A stretch of 53,925 nucleotides of DNA from NCBI GenBank assembly GCA_017427185.1, contig JAFRTJ010000027.1, forward strand, positions 1 through 53,925, in the 5' to 3' direction. Origin of the DNA: Bacteroidaceae bacterium (GTDB lineage: Bacteria > Bacteroidota > Bacteroidia > Bacteroidales > Bacteroidaceae). Shown piece by piece: positions 18,966 through 26,964 of this stretch (the stretch's first letter is position 1; each line of letters starts with the position of its first letter). The notes beneath the pieces are model-generated. The model was given only the letters and a program-made list of their open reading frames with translations. It ran no database searches and was not told the origin of the DNA. A program made the translations under genes and the position numbers.

Positions 18966-21152
18966 TCATTTATAAGAAGGTGGAGCAATCTGGGTCCCCC
19001 ATTTCTTGTTAGGCTTATCCGAGGTGGTGTATTTCAGCATCGCTCCGCCTGAAAGAGTTTCCCAAGGAATCCAAGTTCCCTTGCAAGGCTTGCCATTGAT
19101 ACTCATGGAAGTTATATAGGGCTTGCCGTCCTTCGAACTCTTTTGCACGATGTCCTTACCGTTTGGCAGATGCACGCAAATGTATGGGAACGAGGGAGTG
19201 CTTGCAGCAAATCCTGCCACACCAGGAATCTCAGGATAAAGTCCAAGACTTACCCAAACGTACCAGGCTCCCATAGCACCCAGGTCATCATTGCCTGGCA
19301 GACCATCTGACACATCCACATAGATTTCATTCAACACGCGGCGGATCACATCCTGTGTCTTCCAAGGACAACCAACCCAATTATAAAGCCAGGGAAAGCC
19401 AAAACAAGGTTCGTTACCTGAGGCGTACCAATCGTCTCCGTAATCTGCATCAAGGCGGCGGAAGTATTCCTTTAATCTGACCTCAGCAGAGTCGCGTCCT
19501 CCGATGGTTTCGATAAGTTCGCCGATATTGTAGGGGACCATCCAGAAAAAATCCTTATATGTCGCCTCCATAAATCCATAGCCCAACGGTTTCCAATTCC
19601 CGTTCTCGTCGCGCGATTGAATCCATTTCGTCTCAGGGTTATAAAGTCTCTTCCAGAAACGGGTACGTTTCATGTAGAGGTCTGACAAGTCCTTGTCGTT
19701 CAGCGCTTTCAGCGCGAACTGAGCAATGGCGAAATCAGCCGACATGAATTCCAGTTGCCTGGAGGCATCCAGATTGCCAGTCTCCAAGTAAGCTTGCAAG
19801 CCCGGTCGTGTTTCGAACTTCTGACATTTTGCACCAGGAACCTCAGCCCCACGCCGCATTACCTTAATAGCAGCATCCTTGTCAAAGTTGTGAGCTCCCC
19901 ATATCCATGTGTTTGCAACGATGATACTCGACGGGTCACCTTCCATAATATTCGTTTCATAGTTTGCAACCACCCATCGAGGGAAAGAACCTCCCCCTTG
20001 CTCAGCAAAATCAATGTGGGATTGCGCAATGTCGCCTGCCACATCAGGCTCAAGCATCGTCAAAAGCTGGGTCTGTGTGCGGTAAGTATCCCAGTTGCTG
20101 AATCCTGTATACTGGCGGGATCGCGACTTGTGGACTTGCTCATCCGCCCCCATATACTCGCCGTTGGCATCGCTTGCCAGACTAGGATGGATGAGGGCAT
20201 GATAGAAATGCGTATAGAATTGGGTGATACGGCTTTTGTTCTCACCATCCACCTCGATGCGACCCAAATAATCATTCCATTTGTTCTCTGCACGTTCCAC
20301 GACCTGATCGAAATCCCATCCCAGATTGTCAGCTTTCAAGTTTTCTCTGGCATTTTCTATGGAAACATAAGATAGGGCAAATCGATAGAGGAGCGTCTTC
20401 TGCTGCTTGGTATCGAACGTGAACCAAAAGCCTGACTTAGGGCCTTCCACAAAATTAGAGCCTGCAATAATTTTGTCCTGACGCCAGATACCACGTAACG
20501 ACGAGGGCACATTGAATTCTCCTACGATATAAACCTTGTAGGGTGTAGGATAGTCCCTTCCACAGAAACTTCCACCCGTAGAATATCCTTCAAAATGATT
20601 AGCATCAGTCATGGCTACTGCTGCCTGATAAATGGGAGTGGAAGCCAGACCTGAACCAATGATGACCGTCCCCCTATCCGCATCCTGAGGAAACGTGAAA
20701 CGTCCCATGCCAGAACGCTCTGCCACCGTCAGTTCAGCCAACACATCCCCATTGACTTTTGCCTGATAGTATCCCGCATGTCCGTGTTCGTCTGTCACAG
20801 TATACTTGGCGGAACGTATGTCATTGGGAGATTTTGTCAGGTCACCTTTTAGGGGGAACATTGGGAAATTTCCCAGATTGTAGCAACCGCCACCACTGTA
20901 TTGGTTTGCCACAAAACCTGAGTTCTTCTCAAAGTAAGTGGGAGTGAACTGTACCATCCCATGAGGATAGGTGGCCCCTGGGCAAATGTATCCTGAAGCA
21001 AGTCCATATGTGGTACCTGAACCTATTAATGTATTGACCAAATGGGCATAATCGGTGCTGGCCGATACGGAGAATGTAAATGAAGCAAGGAAAAACATGC
21101 TTACCAACATTCTTATGCTAGGGATAAGTGAAAAATGGGAATACGTGTTCAT
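18966..21152 (-). CDS. GH92 family glycoside hydrolase (alpha-mannosidase-like)
   Basis: Calcium-dependent exo-acting alpha-mannosidase family, used by Bacteroidetes on N-glycans, yeast mannan and related glycans. The 728-aa protein has an N-terminal signal segment (hydrophobic stretch about 15-30), so it is exported. The N-terminal beta-sandwich begins YAHLVNTLIGSG. The (alpha/alpha)6 catalytic domain has GNEP at 579-582 (Glu581, general acid) and GNDDLGAMGAWYVW at about 621-634 (Asp622/Asp623, base region), matching the family. The residues after GNEP are CFGF, not the SHH that I recall from alpha-1,2-mannosidases of the family, so linkage specificity may differ. The gene is flanked by mdh, not by a SusC/D pair. 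The hairpin of the mdh terminator ends 17 nt before its ATG. Confidence 0.9.
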   Translation of the reverse strand: MNTYSHFSLIPSIRMLVSMFFLASFTFSVSASTDYAHLVNTLIGSGTTYGLASGYICPGATYPHGMVQFTPTYFEKNSGFVANQYSGGGCYNLGNFPMFPLKGDLTKSPNDIRSAKYTVTDEHGHAGYYQAKVNGDVLAELTVAERSGMGRFTFPQDADRGTVIIGSGLASTPIYQAAVAMTDANHFEGYSTGGSFCGRDYPTPYKVYIVGEFNVPSSLRGIWRQDKIIAGSNFVEGPKSGFWFTFDTKQQKTLLYRFALSYVSIENARENLKADNLGWDFDQVVERAENKWNDYLGRIEVDGENKSRITQFYTHFYHALIHPSLASDANGEYMGADEQVHKSRSRQYTGFSNWDTYRTQTQLLTMLEPDVAGDIAQSHIDFAEQGGGSFPRWVVANYETNIMEGDPSSIIVANTWIWGAHNFDKDAAIKVMRRGAEVPGAKCQKFETRPGLQAYLETGNLDASRQLEFMSADFAIAQFALKALNDKDLSDLYMKRTRFWKRLYNPETKWIQSRDENGNWKPLGYGFMEATYKDFFWMVPYNIGELIETIGGRDSAEVRLKEYFRRLDADYGDDWYASGNEPCFGFPWLYNWVGCPWKTQDVIRRVLNEIYVDVSDGLPGNDDLGAMGAWYVWVSLGLYPEIPGVAGFAASTPSFPYICVHLPNGKDIVQKSSKDGKPYITSMSINGKPCKGTWIPWETLSGGAMLKYTTSDKPNKKWGTQIAPPSYK

Positions 21153-21160
21153 GTTGATTA

Positions 21161-21199
21161 AAATAAAACTGGTGCCATGATTTCCTCTCGTGGCACCAG
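21161..21199 (-). terminator. Intrinsic terminator after mdh
   Basis: On the minus strand, perfect 9-bp arms CTGGTGCCA/TGGCACCAG (21191-21199 and 21169-21177) enclose a 13-nt loop, followed by TTTTATTTTAAT. It ends only about 10 nt before the GH92 ATG (21152), so any GH92 transcript starting upstream would also carry it. Confidence 0.88.
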
Positions 21200-21240
21200 A
21201 AGTCTATTGACAAATAATTTATTCTAAATGAAGAAACTAT

Positions 21241-22245
21241 TTACAAGTTGGGATTAATCTTATTCCACTCGCTGATAGGAGGAACAATGTTCAAGGTTAC
21301 CAACTCGTCACGCATTTTGCACAAATGCTCGTAGCTTGCATCCAACTTGGCATTTTCTTCAGGAGTACCCTGAGGAACCTTGTATGTGCAACCGTTCTTG
21401 TCCAACGTGGTATCCATTGCCATCATGATATGATTGTACTTACCTGTATTGACATAGGTACCAGCAGGATATCTGAAAGGCGCAGCGCCCATCACGCTTG
21501 CAATCATCTGAACACTCAACAAAGCTGGGCTCTGGAAAGAAGAACGGCCACGCAACTTGATGATGGCAGCACCACCCTGCGTAACATCCTTCTTCATCTG
21601 TTCCCATTCCTCTTCAGGAAATTCAGGAGTACCAACGATGTCAGTCAGTTTGCGTCCAGCAATTGTTACTGCACTGCCGAATACTGCCATCTGCTCACCA
21701 TGGCCACCAAACGTATGGGCACCGACTACTTGATTCTGCATCACATTGAATTTCTTAGCCAATGCGCTCTGCAAACGAGTGGAATCAAGGGCTGCCAAAG
21801 TAGTAACCTGACCTGGTTTCAAACCACTGTACAGCAGAGTAACCAAACCGGTCAAGTCAGCAGGATTGAAGATAATGACAACATGTTTTACATCAGGACA
21901 GTACTTCTTGATGTCCATACCCAGACCTTCTGCAATCTTGCAGTTGCCAGCCAGCAGATCCTCACGTGTCATACCCTCTTTACGAGGTGCACCGCCACTG
22001 GATATAATATACTTAGCACCTGTGAAAGCAACAGCAGGATCAGCAGTTGCTACAATATTTGCATCTGCAAAACCGGATTGACGCATCTCCTCAGCTACGC
22101 CCAAAGGACCAATTTCAGGAGGGAACACATCATAAAGGCAAATGTTTGAAGTCAAGCCGAGCATCAAAGCGCTCTGGGCCATGTTGGAGCCGATCATACC
22201 ACCAGCACCAACAATCACAAGTTTTTCGTCAGTTAAGAATGCCAT
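21241..22245 (-). CDS. mdh: Malate dehydrogenase (NAD-dependent, LDH/MDH superfamily)
   Basis: Interconverts malate and oxaloacetate; in Bacteroidales it works in the reductive branch from phosphoenolpyruvate to succinate and propionate. The 334-aa protein has the Rossmann motif GAGGMIG (13-19), Asp39 for NAD ribose binding, the substrate loop GGAPRKEGMTR with Arg88 and Arg94 (Arg88, rather than Gln, marks malate over lactate), Asn127, Asp154/Arg157 (LDSTR) and catalytic His182 (GGHGEQ). It is a single-gene transcript with its own consensus promoter and a strong terminator. The surrounding genes are unrelated. Confidence 0.92.
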   Translation of the reverse strand: MAFLTDEKLVIVGAGGMIGSNMAQSALMLGLTSNICLYDVFPPEIGPLGVAEEMRQSGFADANIVATADPAVAFTGAKYIISSGGAPRKEGMTREDLLAGNCKIAEGLGMDIKKYCPDVKHVVIIFNPADLTGLVTLLYSGLKPGQVTTLAALDSTRLQSALAKKFNVMQNQVVGAHTFGGHGEQMAVFGSAVTIAGRKLTDIVGTPEFPEEEWEQMKKDVTQGGAAIIKLRGRSSFQSPALLSVQMIASVMGAAPFRYPAGTYVNTGKYNHIMMAMDTTLDKNGCTYKVPQGTPEENAKLDASYEHLCKMRDELVTLNIVPPISEWNKINPNL

Positions 22246-22287
22246 GATAATTTTGTTTTATTTAATTGGTTATCTGTTTTTTCACGA

Positions 22288-22319
22288 CAAATATATTCAA
22301 AAATGTCGATTTTAGCAAA
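22288..22319 (-). promoter_or_regulatory. Promoter of mdh
   Basis: Minus strand TTTG (22319-22316), a 20-nt spacer, then TATATTTG (22295-22288). The predicted leader is about 35-40 nt. Confidence 0.72.
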
Positions 22320-22404
22320 CATTTCTTGAATATTTTTTCATTTGTCAGCATTATATACACTTTTGACAAGTACGATTAGCAATCAGAGCAGTTTGCAGAT
22401 ACGG

Positions 22405-23004
22405 TTAACGAACCATCACTTTACGTCCATTCACAATATAGATGCCTGAGCGAAGCTGAGAAAGAGAAGTCGCTTCTACGCACACGCCCTGCAGGGAATA
22501 GATACGCCCAGAGAACTCATCAGGCAAAACACGAAGTACACCTGTCGACAAGTCCACCGTCACCCCTTGAGCCGTTGTCTCCTTACCCGTTGCATCCGAA
22601 AAACGGATATTTTTCAGGACCAGGCTTTCGTTTCCTGAAGGTGCATCATTGCGCGAAAGAAGCAAAGTGAAGAGATTACCTGTGCCAGCAGAGATGCTCT
22701 GTTGGGTAGGGGAATAAGAAAGGACACGAAGGTTCTCTGCAGAGAACTGAGTCAGCATGATATTGTAATCACTGATCCGGTCGCCCGCCTTGAGACTTCC
22801 TTCCTGGTAAATCACGCCATCAGGCAAGAGCATATCCATTTGGAAACCGCAATAGACACTGGGCGATTCACTCTCCAAAGCGACTTCAACCTTCCACTGA
22901 CGAGTATCCTGAGCCACCACACTTATTCTGACATTGTCCTCCGCATGAACATTGCCTGCGACTGACACGATCATTAGGATTGCATATATAAATAGCCTTT
23001 TCAT
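22405..23004 (-). CDS. Small secreted cohesin-like protein with T9SS-type C-terminal tail
   Basis: 199-aa exported protein. Signal peptide MKRLFIYAILMIVSVAGNVHA. Residues about 24-150 form a beta-rich domain with the pattern of cohesin-like/CBM-like sandwiches (YCGFQMDMLLPDGV, followed by LSRNDAPSGNESLVLKNIRFSD). The last 35 residues (GRIYSLQGVCVE.., ending GIYIVNGRKVMVR) match the short type A sorting tail that directs Bacteroidetes proteins through T9SS. It starts 6 bp after the CotH/dockerin gene, so the two are co-transcribed. Its domain resembles the cohesin-like domain of that neighbour. A function as binding partner or paralogous module is inferred, not shown. Confidence 0.75.
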   Translation of the reverse strand: MKRLFIYAILMIVSVAGNVHAEDNVRISVVAQDTRQWKVEVALESESPSVYCGFQMDMLLPDGVIYQEGSLKAGDRISDYNIMLTQFSAENLRVLSYSPTQQSISAGTGNLFTLLLSRNDAPSGNESLVLKNIRFSDATGKETTAQGVTVDLSTGVLRVLPDEFSGRIYSLQGVCVEATSLSQLRSGIYIVNGRKVMVR

Positions 23005-23010
23005 CGTCTC

Positions 23011-26000
23011 TTAACGAATAATGATTTTCTGATTGTTTACCACATAAATGCCACGAGGCAGCCTCAAGCTGGATTTTCCAACAGGCACGTTACACAAACG
23101 GACAAGTCGACCATTCAAAGAGTATACATGCAGGATGGTGGCCTCTGAACTTTCTATTTGCAATGAGGAACCACCGCGAACACCCAAGTTTGCAATCTCG
23201 CTTATGCCTGTTGCAGTCATCTCCATACGAACTGAACAAGCGCTCAGCCGTTCATCTTCGCCTTCCTCATTTACCAGCATAGCATTTCCAACACTCATCG
23301 TAAGCAGACCATTGGGAACGTATTCATTGCTATCCAACATCAAGTGGAAAACATTCGTGCCCAATGGCATCAGATCGGGGGCAGAAGCATACACGCTCAC
23401 TCGGAACCTGTTATCTGCCAATTCTGTCACTTGCATTGCGGCACCAGCCCATGTGGAAGGAAGGGCCACGTCACTAAGAGTCATGCCCTTTGGCAAAGTC
23501 ACATCAAACTGGACGCCACTATAGGCTGCCCCATCTTCCAGTTCCAAAGTGACAGGCATATCGGCAGTCAAACCTTGTTGAAGTGTGATGGGAGTCAAAC
23601 TTATGCGTGCGTCTGCTTCGGACAAACGCATACGATGCATAGAGCTCACTTGTTGCTGACCGACCAGATTCAGCACATACATCGCGTCTGCAATGGTGAT
23701 GATCTCATTGCCGTCAGTATCCGCCTGGCTGAACTCGAAGTCCTCATTCTCGATACCCAAGATGAAGTTCAGAATACATACAACATCAGAGGTGGTGATG
23801 AAGCCATCCTCGTTCACGTCGCCCAAAGTTATCTCAGCATTCTCATCATCTTCCAGATAATCCGTTCCTGCGTATCCCAGTTGGTTGGACAGATAGTCAT
23901 AGATGTAGTTCGCACGCTCTCTGAGCCACGTCTTCGAGTTGGAAGTGACATTCTGATACGTAGAGGCATCGCCTGCTCCCCATTTTGTATGGTCGTGGCT
24001 AAAGGATGGTGCAACGTACTCATAATAGTCATCGCAATACTCAATCAGTTCCTCCAGATGGTTCTTCATGAAGTCTGTCCAGACGCGATAGTATGCACGG
24101 TTGGTAGCATCACCACTATAGCGCAGATCCCTGACGAAGCCTGTCCAATCCATCTCCATGTTATGGCCCGACCAATAGTCTCGCTGGGCGTCCACGCGGA
24201 AATAAGTTCCAGATTGCTCGTAACCAAACGCCCAATCCAAGTCCCAGGCAGGCCCCCAGATATACTTGCTTTCCGGATCCATGATGTTTTCATTGTAGAG
24301 ATACGTGCTTTTGGGATGCATGAACTCAAAGTTCTCTATCAAGTCGTTCACGAAAAGATAACGGGCAAGAAAATCCACATCCACATACTTGCTGATGTCC
24401 TCTCCGTTATACAAACCTGTCGTGAAGGCATTGAAATGAGTACGGATATCGTCGAAGGACAGGTTCGTTTCCGGATTCGCCTCGTCGAATTCTGGTTGCT
24501 TGATGTTGACAGGAACCTGATAATTGGAAGTCGTGAACTTGTAGGCCTCATCGTAGTAAGAATCCAACTCCAAGAGAACCGCATTCGATTCATCGTCCAA
24601 ATCGATACTGTTGTTGCTCAAGCCTATCTTTTCCGTCAGGTTGTAGGAGCCACGATAGTTTCCGTTGATATACAACTCTACAGGAATCTCGTGATTGGCA
24701 GCGGCAACGCCAACCATTTGAGCAGCTCGCTGGCCGATAGCATTACTTGTCATAGACTCACGCTGCGCGTTGGCTATCAGGTTCCAATTCTTTCCTTTGG
24801 ACAAACCAAGCACTTTCACCTTGTCATCGAACTTCAAGCGATAAGGACTCTTGCCCCACTCGCCAGCCCAACTACTGTTCCCTCTGCCTCGAATATGCAC
24901 AGGCATCGTTTGCAGGCTTGGGAAAACTCCTGCGCCATCAATCCAGATAAGCGCATCCCAATAACGGCTCTTGCTGCTGATCATCGTGCCGTCCATCGTG
25001 TTTATATGAATGGCAGGCACGTTGTACTCTCCCTTGGGATGATCCGTCAAAAAGTCAACCTGCACGTTATAATCACGTCCCAACGGATACTCCACCAGTT
25101 TGCCTCCAAGTGTCTTCCGCAGGATGGTATGCCCACGATGAGCCACCGTGTAAATCACATCACTTTCAAAACGAGGTCGACTCACTTTGCTCACTTGCAA
25201 CTCTTTGCCAATGTAGGCACTCGCGTCCTCATCGCTGGTCTTGAACGAGGCAGTCAGTCTTCGTCCGATTCCTATGACTTTCAGGCTGATGATGCCGTCC
25301 TCGCTTATGATGCCTTCTGAGTCGCCAATCAACTGTTCATTAAACTTATTGTTGAACTTGAAAGAGGTGAAGGTGGGCAATTCAGGAGCAACTGCGCTGA
25401 CGGAATCTACCTCATAAGGTTTGAACGTTTTCTGAGTTCCGTCTTCCAACGTCAATTTCACGCCCGTTTCGTCTTGCGCCAGACTCTTGATATAATTCTG
25501 GGGATAAGCCTCCACTTTGCCGTCTGCACGATAGAGATATACGATGTCGCCTGTCAACGGTTCCAAGGTCTCGCCATCCATCACCACCACTCTGCATCGA
25601 TCTGATACATTGGAGCCATCCCTTGCGGTAACTATCACGTAAGCAATGCCTGGAGCCACAGCCGTCACCTGTCCGTTGGCATCCACCGTCACGATGCTCT
25701 CGTCCGAACTTGACCAATCCACGTTTTTGTTCGTAGCATCTTTCGGCTCTATCGTATAGGTCAACGTCGTGGTTTCACCTGAAAACAAGGTAATGCCCTT
25801 AGGACTCAGGGAAATCTCTTTCACGTAGCTCTTCAGCGACTCTGCATCGAATTCCTCGAAGACGATGTTTGAGCCGTTGTCGTTGGGAGCGCTGCCGTTG
25901 TTCCAAGTAGCAATCACGTCCGCGTTTCCAAAGTCATTCCAGCAGGATTGTTCCACGCCAGGGAAATAGAAGTTGTAGCCTCCAAATCGGTTGGTCGACA

Positions 26001-26835
26001 GCATGAAGACGTCCGATCCACCTTTGCGTGTATCAGGAACCATCTCTACGTACGTCTGGTTTTCGCTGCTGGACAGATAAGCATGACAGGACGCTCCTGT
26101 ACTGAAATTGTAGACGCGGAAGCCATTCGACTTGTTCCCTGTGAATGCCCACAGGTGAGCAGGCGTGACTTTATCTGTTGCTTCACAGCGCAGACGGGTT
26201 CCGTCCATGTATATCTTCTTGTTCCCTCGAATCGTCATCGTGTAGTAAACGGTCCTGTCGTGCAGTTCTCCGTTCACCAACTGAGTGGGGATGAAGGGAA
26301 TGTCACTATAGGCGGGGTACAGTTGGAACTCTGCCGCATGCCAAAAGACGCGGTAGCCATAGTTTTCGAAACCTGTGCAGTCTGTGGCTGCCACACGTAT
26401 GTACTTGTATTTCGATGTCAGGGAGAACACATCAGAATAGGTGGGAGTCACAGGACCTTCAAAGGGGAAATCAACTGTAGTAACAGACGTCCACTTCTTC
26501 GCATCGTTACTGGCCTCCACAAGCATCTGCGTAGGATGGTCATTGGGAGTGTTTCGACGCAACATGTAGATCACCATGTGACCTTCGAAGGCTTCCTTCA
26601 ACTCCACCTGCAGATAATGATATCTGTCACTTACCTGATTGTGCCAATCCGTGTGCCAAAAAGTGTTGGCATTCCCGTCTATCAGATACTCCAAGTGCCG
26701 GCCCTCGTCCCTGTCGCTGGCATTACTGCTCAGCTGCCACGCCTCACTAATGAGGGGGAGGCCCAATTCCTCATCTGCCCTCACACTCATTCCAATCAGC
26801 ATTGCCAGGCAACACCAGATTATTCTCAACTTCAT
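23011..26835 (-). CDS. Secreted multidomain CotH-kinase protein with dockerin, cohesin-like domain and T9SS tail
   Basis: 1274 aa from the ATG at 26835 (MKLRIIWCCLAMLIGMSVRA signal peptide); an upstream TTG extension is rejected because it overlaps the promoter. Order of domains: F5/8 type C-like (about 24-175), a ricin-like/unknown beta region (about 195-330), a Big2-like Ig domain (about 337-420), a CotH kinase-like domain (about 625-890, with RGRGNSSW and the metal-type motif GPAWDLDWAFG), a type I dockerin (about 1003-1060, both Ca loops: DVNEDGFITTSD and DTDGNEIITIAD), a cohesin-like domain (about 1075-1205) and a sorting tail ending LPRGIYVVNNQKIIIR. CotH proteins phosphorylate proteins in Bacillus spores; the substrate here is unknown. 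It sits in an operon with the small cohesin-like gene downstream. Confidence 0.85.
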   Translation of the reverse strand: MKLRIIWCCLAMLIGMSVRADEELGLPLISEAWQLSSNASDRDEGRHLEYLIDGNANTFWHTDWHNQVSDRYHYLQVELKEAFEGHMVIYMLRRNTPNDHPTQMLVEASNDAKKWTSVTTVDFPFEGPVTPTYSDVFSLTSKYKYIRVAATDCTGFENYGYRVFWHAAEFQLYPAYSDIPFIPTQLVNGELHDRTVYYTMTIRGNKKIYMDGTRLRCEATDKVTPAHLWAFTGNKSNGFRVYNFSTGASCHAYLSSSENQTYVEMVPDTRKGGSDVFMLSTNRFGGYNFYFPGVEQSCWNDFGNADVIATWNNGSAPNDNGSNIVFEEFDAESLKSYVKEISLSPKGITLFSGETTTLTYTIEPKDATNKNVDWSSSDESIVTVDANGQVTAVAPGIAYVIVTARDGSNVSDRCRVVVMDGETLEPLTGDIVYLYRADGKVEAYPQNYIKSLAQDETGVKLTLEDGTQKTFKPYEVDSVSAVAPELPTFTSFKFNNKFNEQLIGDSEGIISEDGIISLKVIGIGRRLTASFKTSDEDASAYIGKELQVSKVSRPRFESDVIYTVAHRGHTILRKTLGGKLVEYPLGRDYNVQVDFLTDHPKGEYNVPAIHINTMDGTMISSKSRYWDALIWIDGAGVFPSLQTMPVHIRGRGNSSWAGEWGKSPYRLKFDDKVKVLGLSKGKNWNLIANAQRESMTSNAIGQRAAQMVGVAAANHEIPVELYINGNYRGSYNLTEKIGLSNNSIDLDDESNAVLLELDSYYDEAYKFTTSNYQVPVNIKQPEFDEANPETNLSFDDIRTHFNAFTTGLYNGEDISKYVDVDFLARYLFVNDLIENFEFMHPKSTYLYNENIMDPESKYIWGPAWDLDWAFGYEQSGTYFRVDAQRDYWSGHNMEMDWTGFVRDLRYSGDATNRAYYRVWTDFMKNHLEELIEYCDDYYEYVAPSFSHDHTKWGAGDASTYQNVTSNSKTWLRERANYIYDYLSNQLGYAGTDYLEDDENAEITLGDVNEDGFITTSDVVCILNFILGIENEDFEFSQADTDGNEIITIADAMYVLNLVGQQQVSSMHRMRLSEADARISLTPITLQQGLTADMPVTLELEDGAAYSGVQFDVTLPKGMTLSDVALPSTWAGAAMQVTELADNRFRVSVYASAPDLMPLGTNVFHLMLDSNEYVPNGLLTMSVGNAMLVNEEGEDERLSACSVRMEMTATGISEIANLGVRGGSSLQIESSEATILHVYSLNGRLVRLCNVPVGKSSLRLPRGIYVVNNQKIIIR

Positions 26836-26883
26836 ATTTCTTCTTTTCGTTATTTTCTGCTTCTTATGGTCAATTTCAGCCTG

Positions 26884-26915
26884 CAAAATTATGTTTTTTC
26901 CGTCTATTTTCCAAA
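26884..26915 (-). promoter_or_regulatory. Promoter of the CotH/cohesin-like operon
   Basis: Minus strand TTTG (26915-26912), a 20-nt spacer, then TAATTTTG (26891-26884). The leader to the ATG at 26835 is about 40-45 nt. Confidence 0.75.
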
Positions 26916-26919
26916 ACTT

Positions 26920-26957
26920 CCCCCTGTTGTTTCTTTGATTTCGACGTTATCAGGGGG
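26920..26957 (-). terminator. Possible weak terminator after the esterase gene
   Basis: Perfect 7-bp arms ccccctg/caggggg (26951-26957 and 26920-26926) with a 24-nt loop lie 7 nt after the esterase stop and directly abut the next promoter. The following sequence GAAGTTTT is only a poor T run. Confidence 0.35.
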
Positions 26958-26964
26958 CAATCCT

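Noticed and set aside
23344..25320. Long open frame (658 codons) on the plus strand opposite the CotH gene
   Set aside because: It is antisense to a gene with clear domains, signal peptide and promoter, and its translation shows no recognisable motif or composition of a real protein.
26836..26886. 17-residue N-terminal extension of the CotH protein from a TTG
   Set aside because: It overlaps the consensus promoter and would precede a normal signal peptide that starts at the ATG at 26835.
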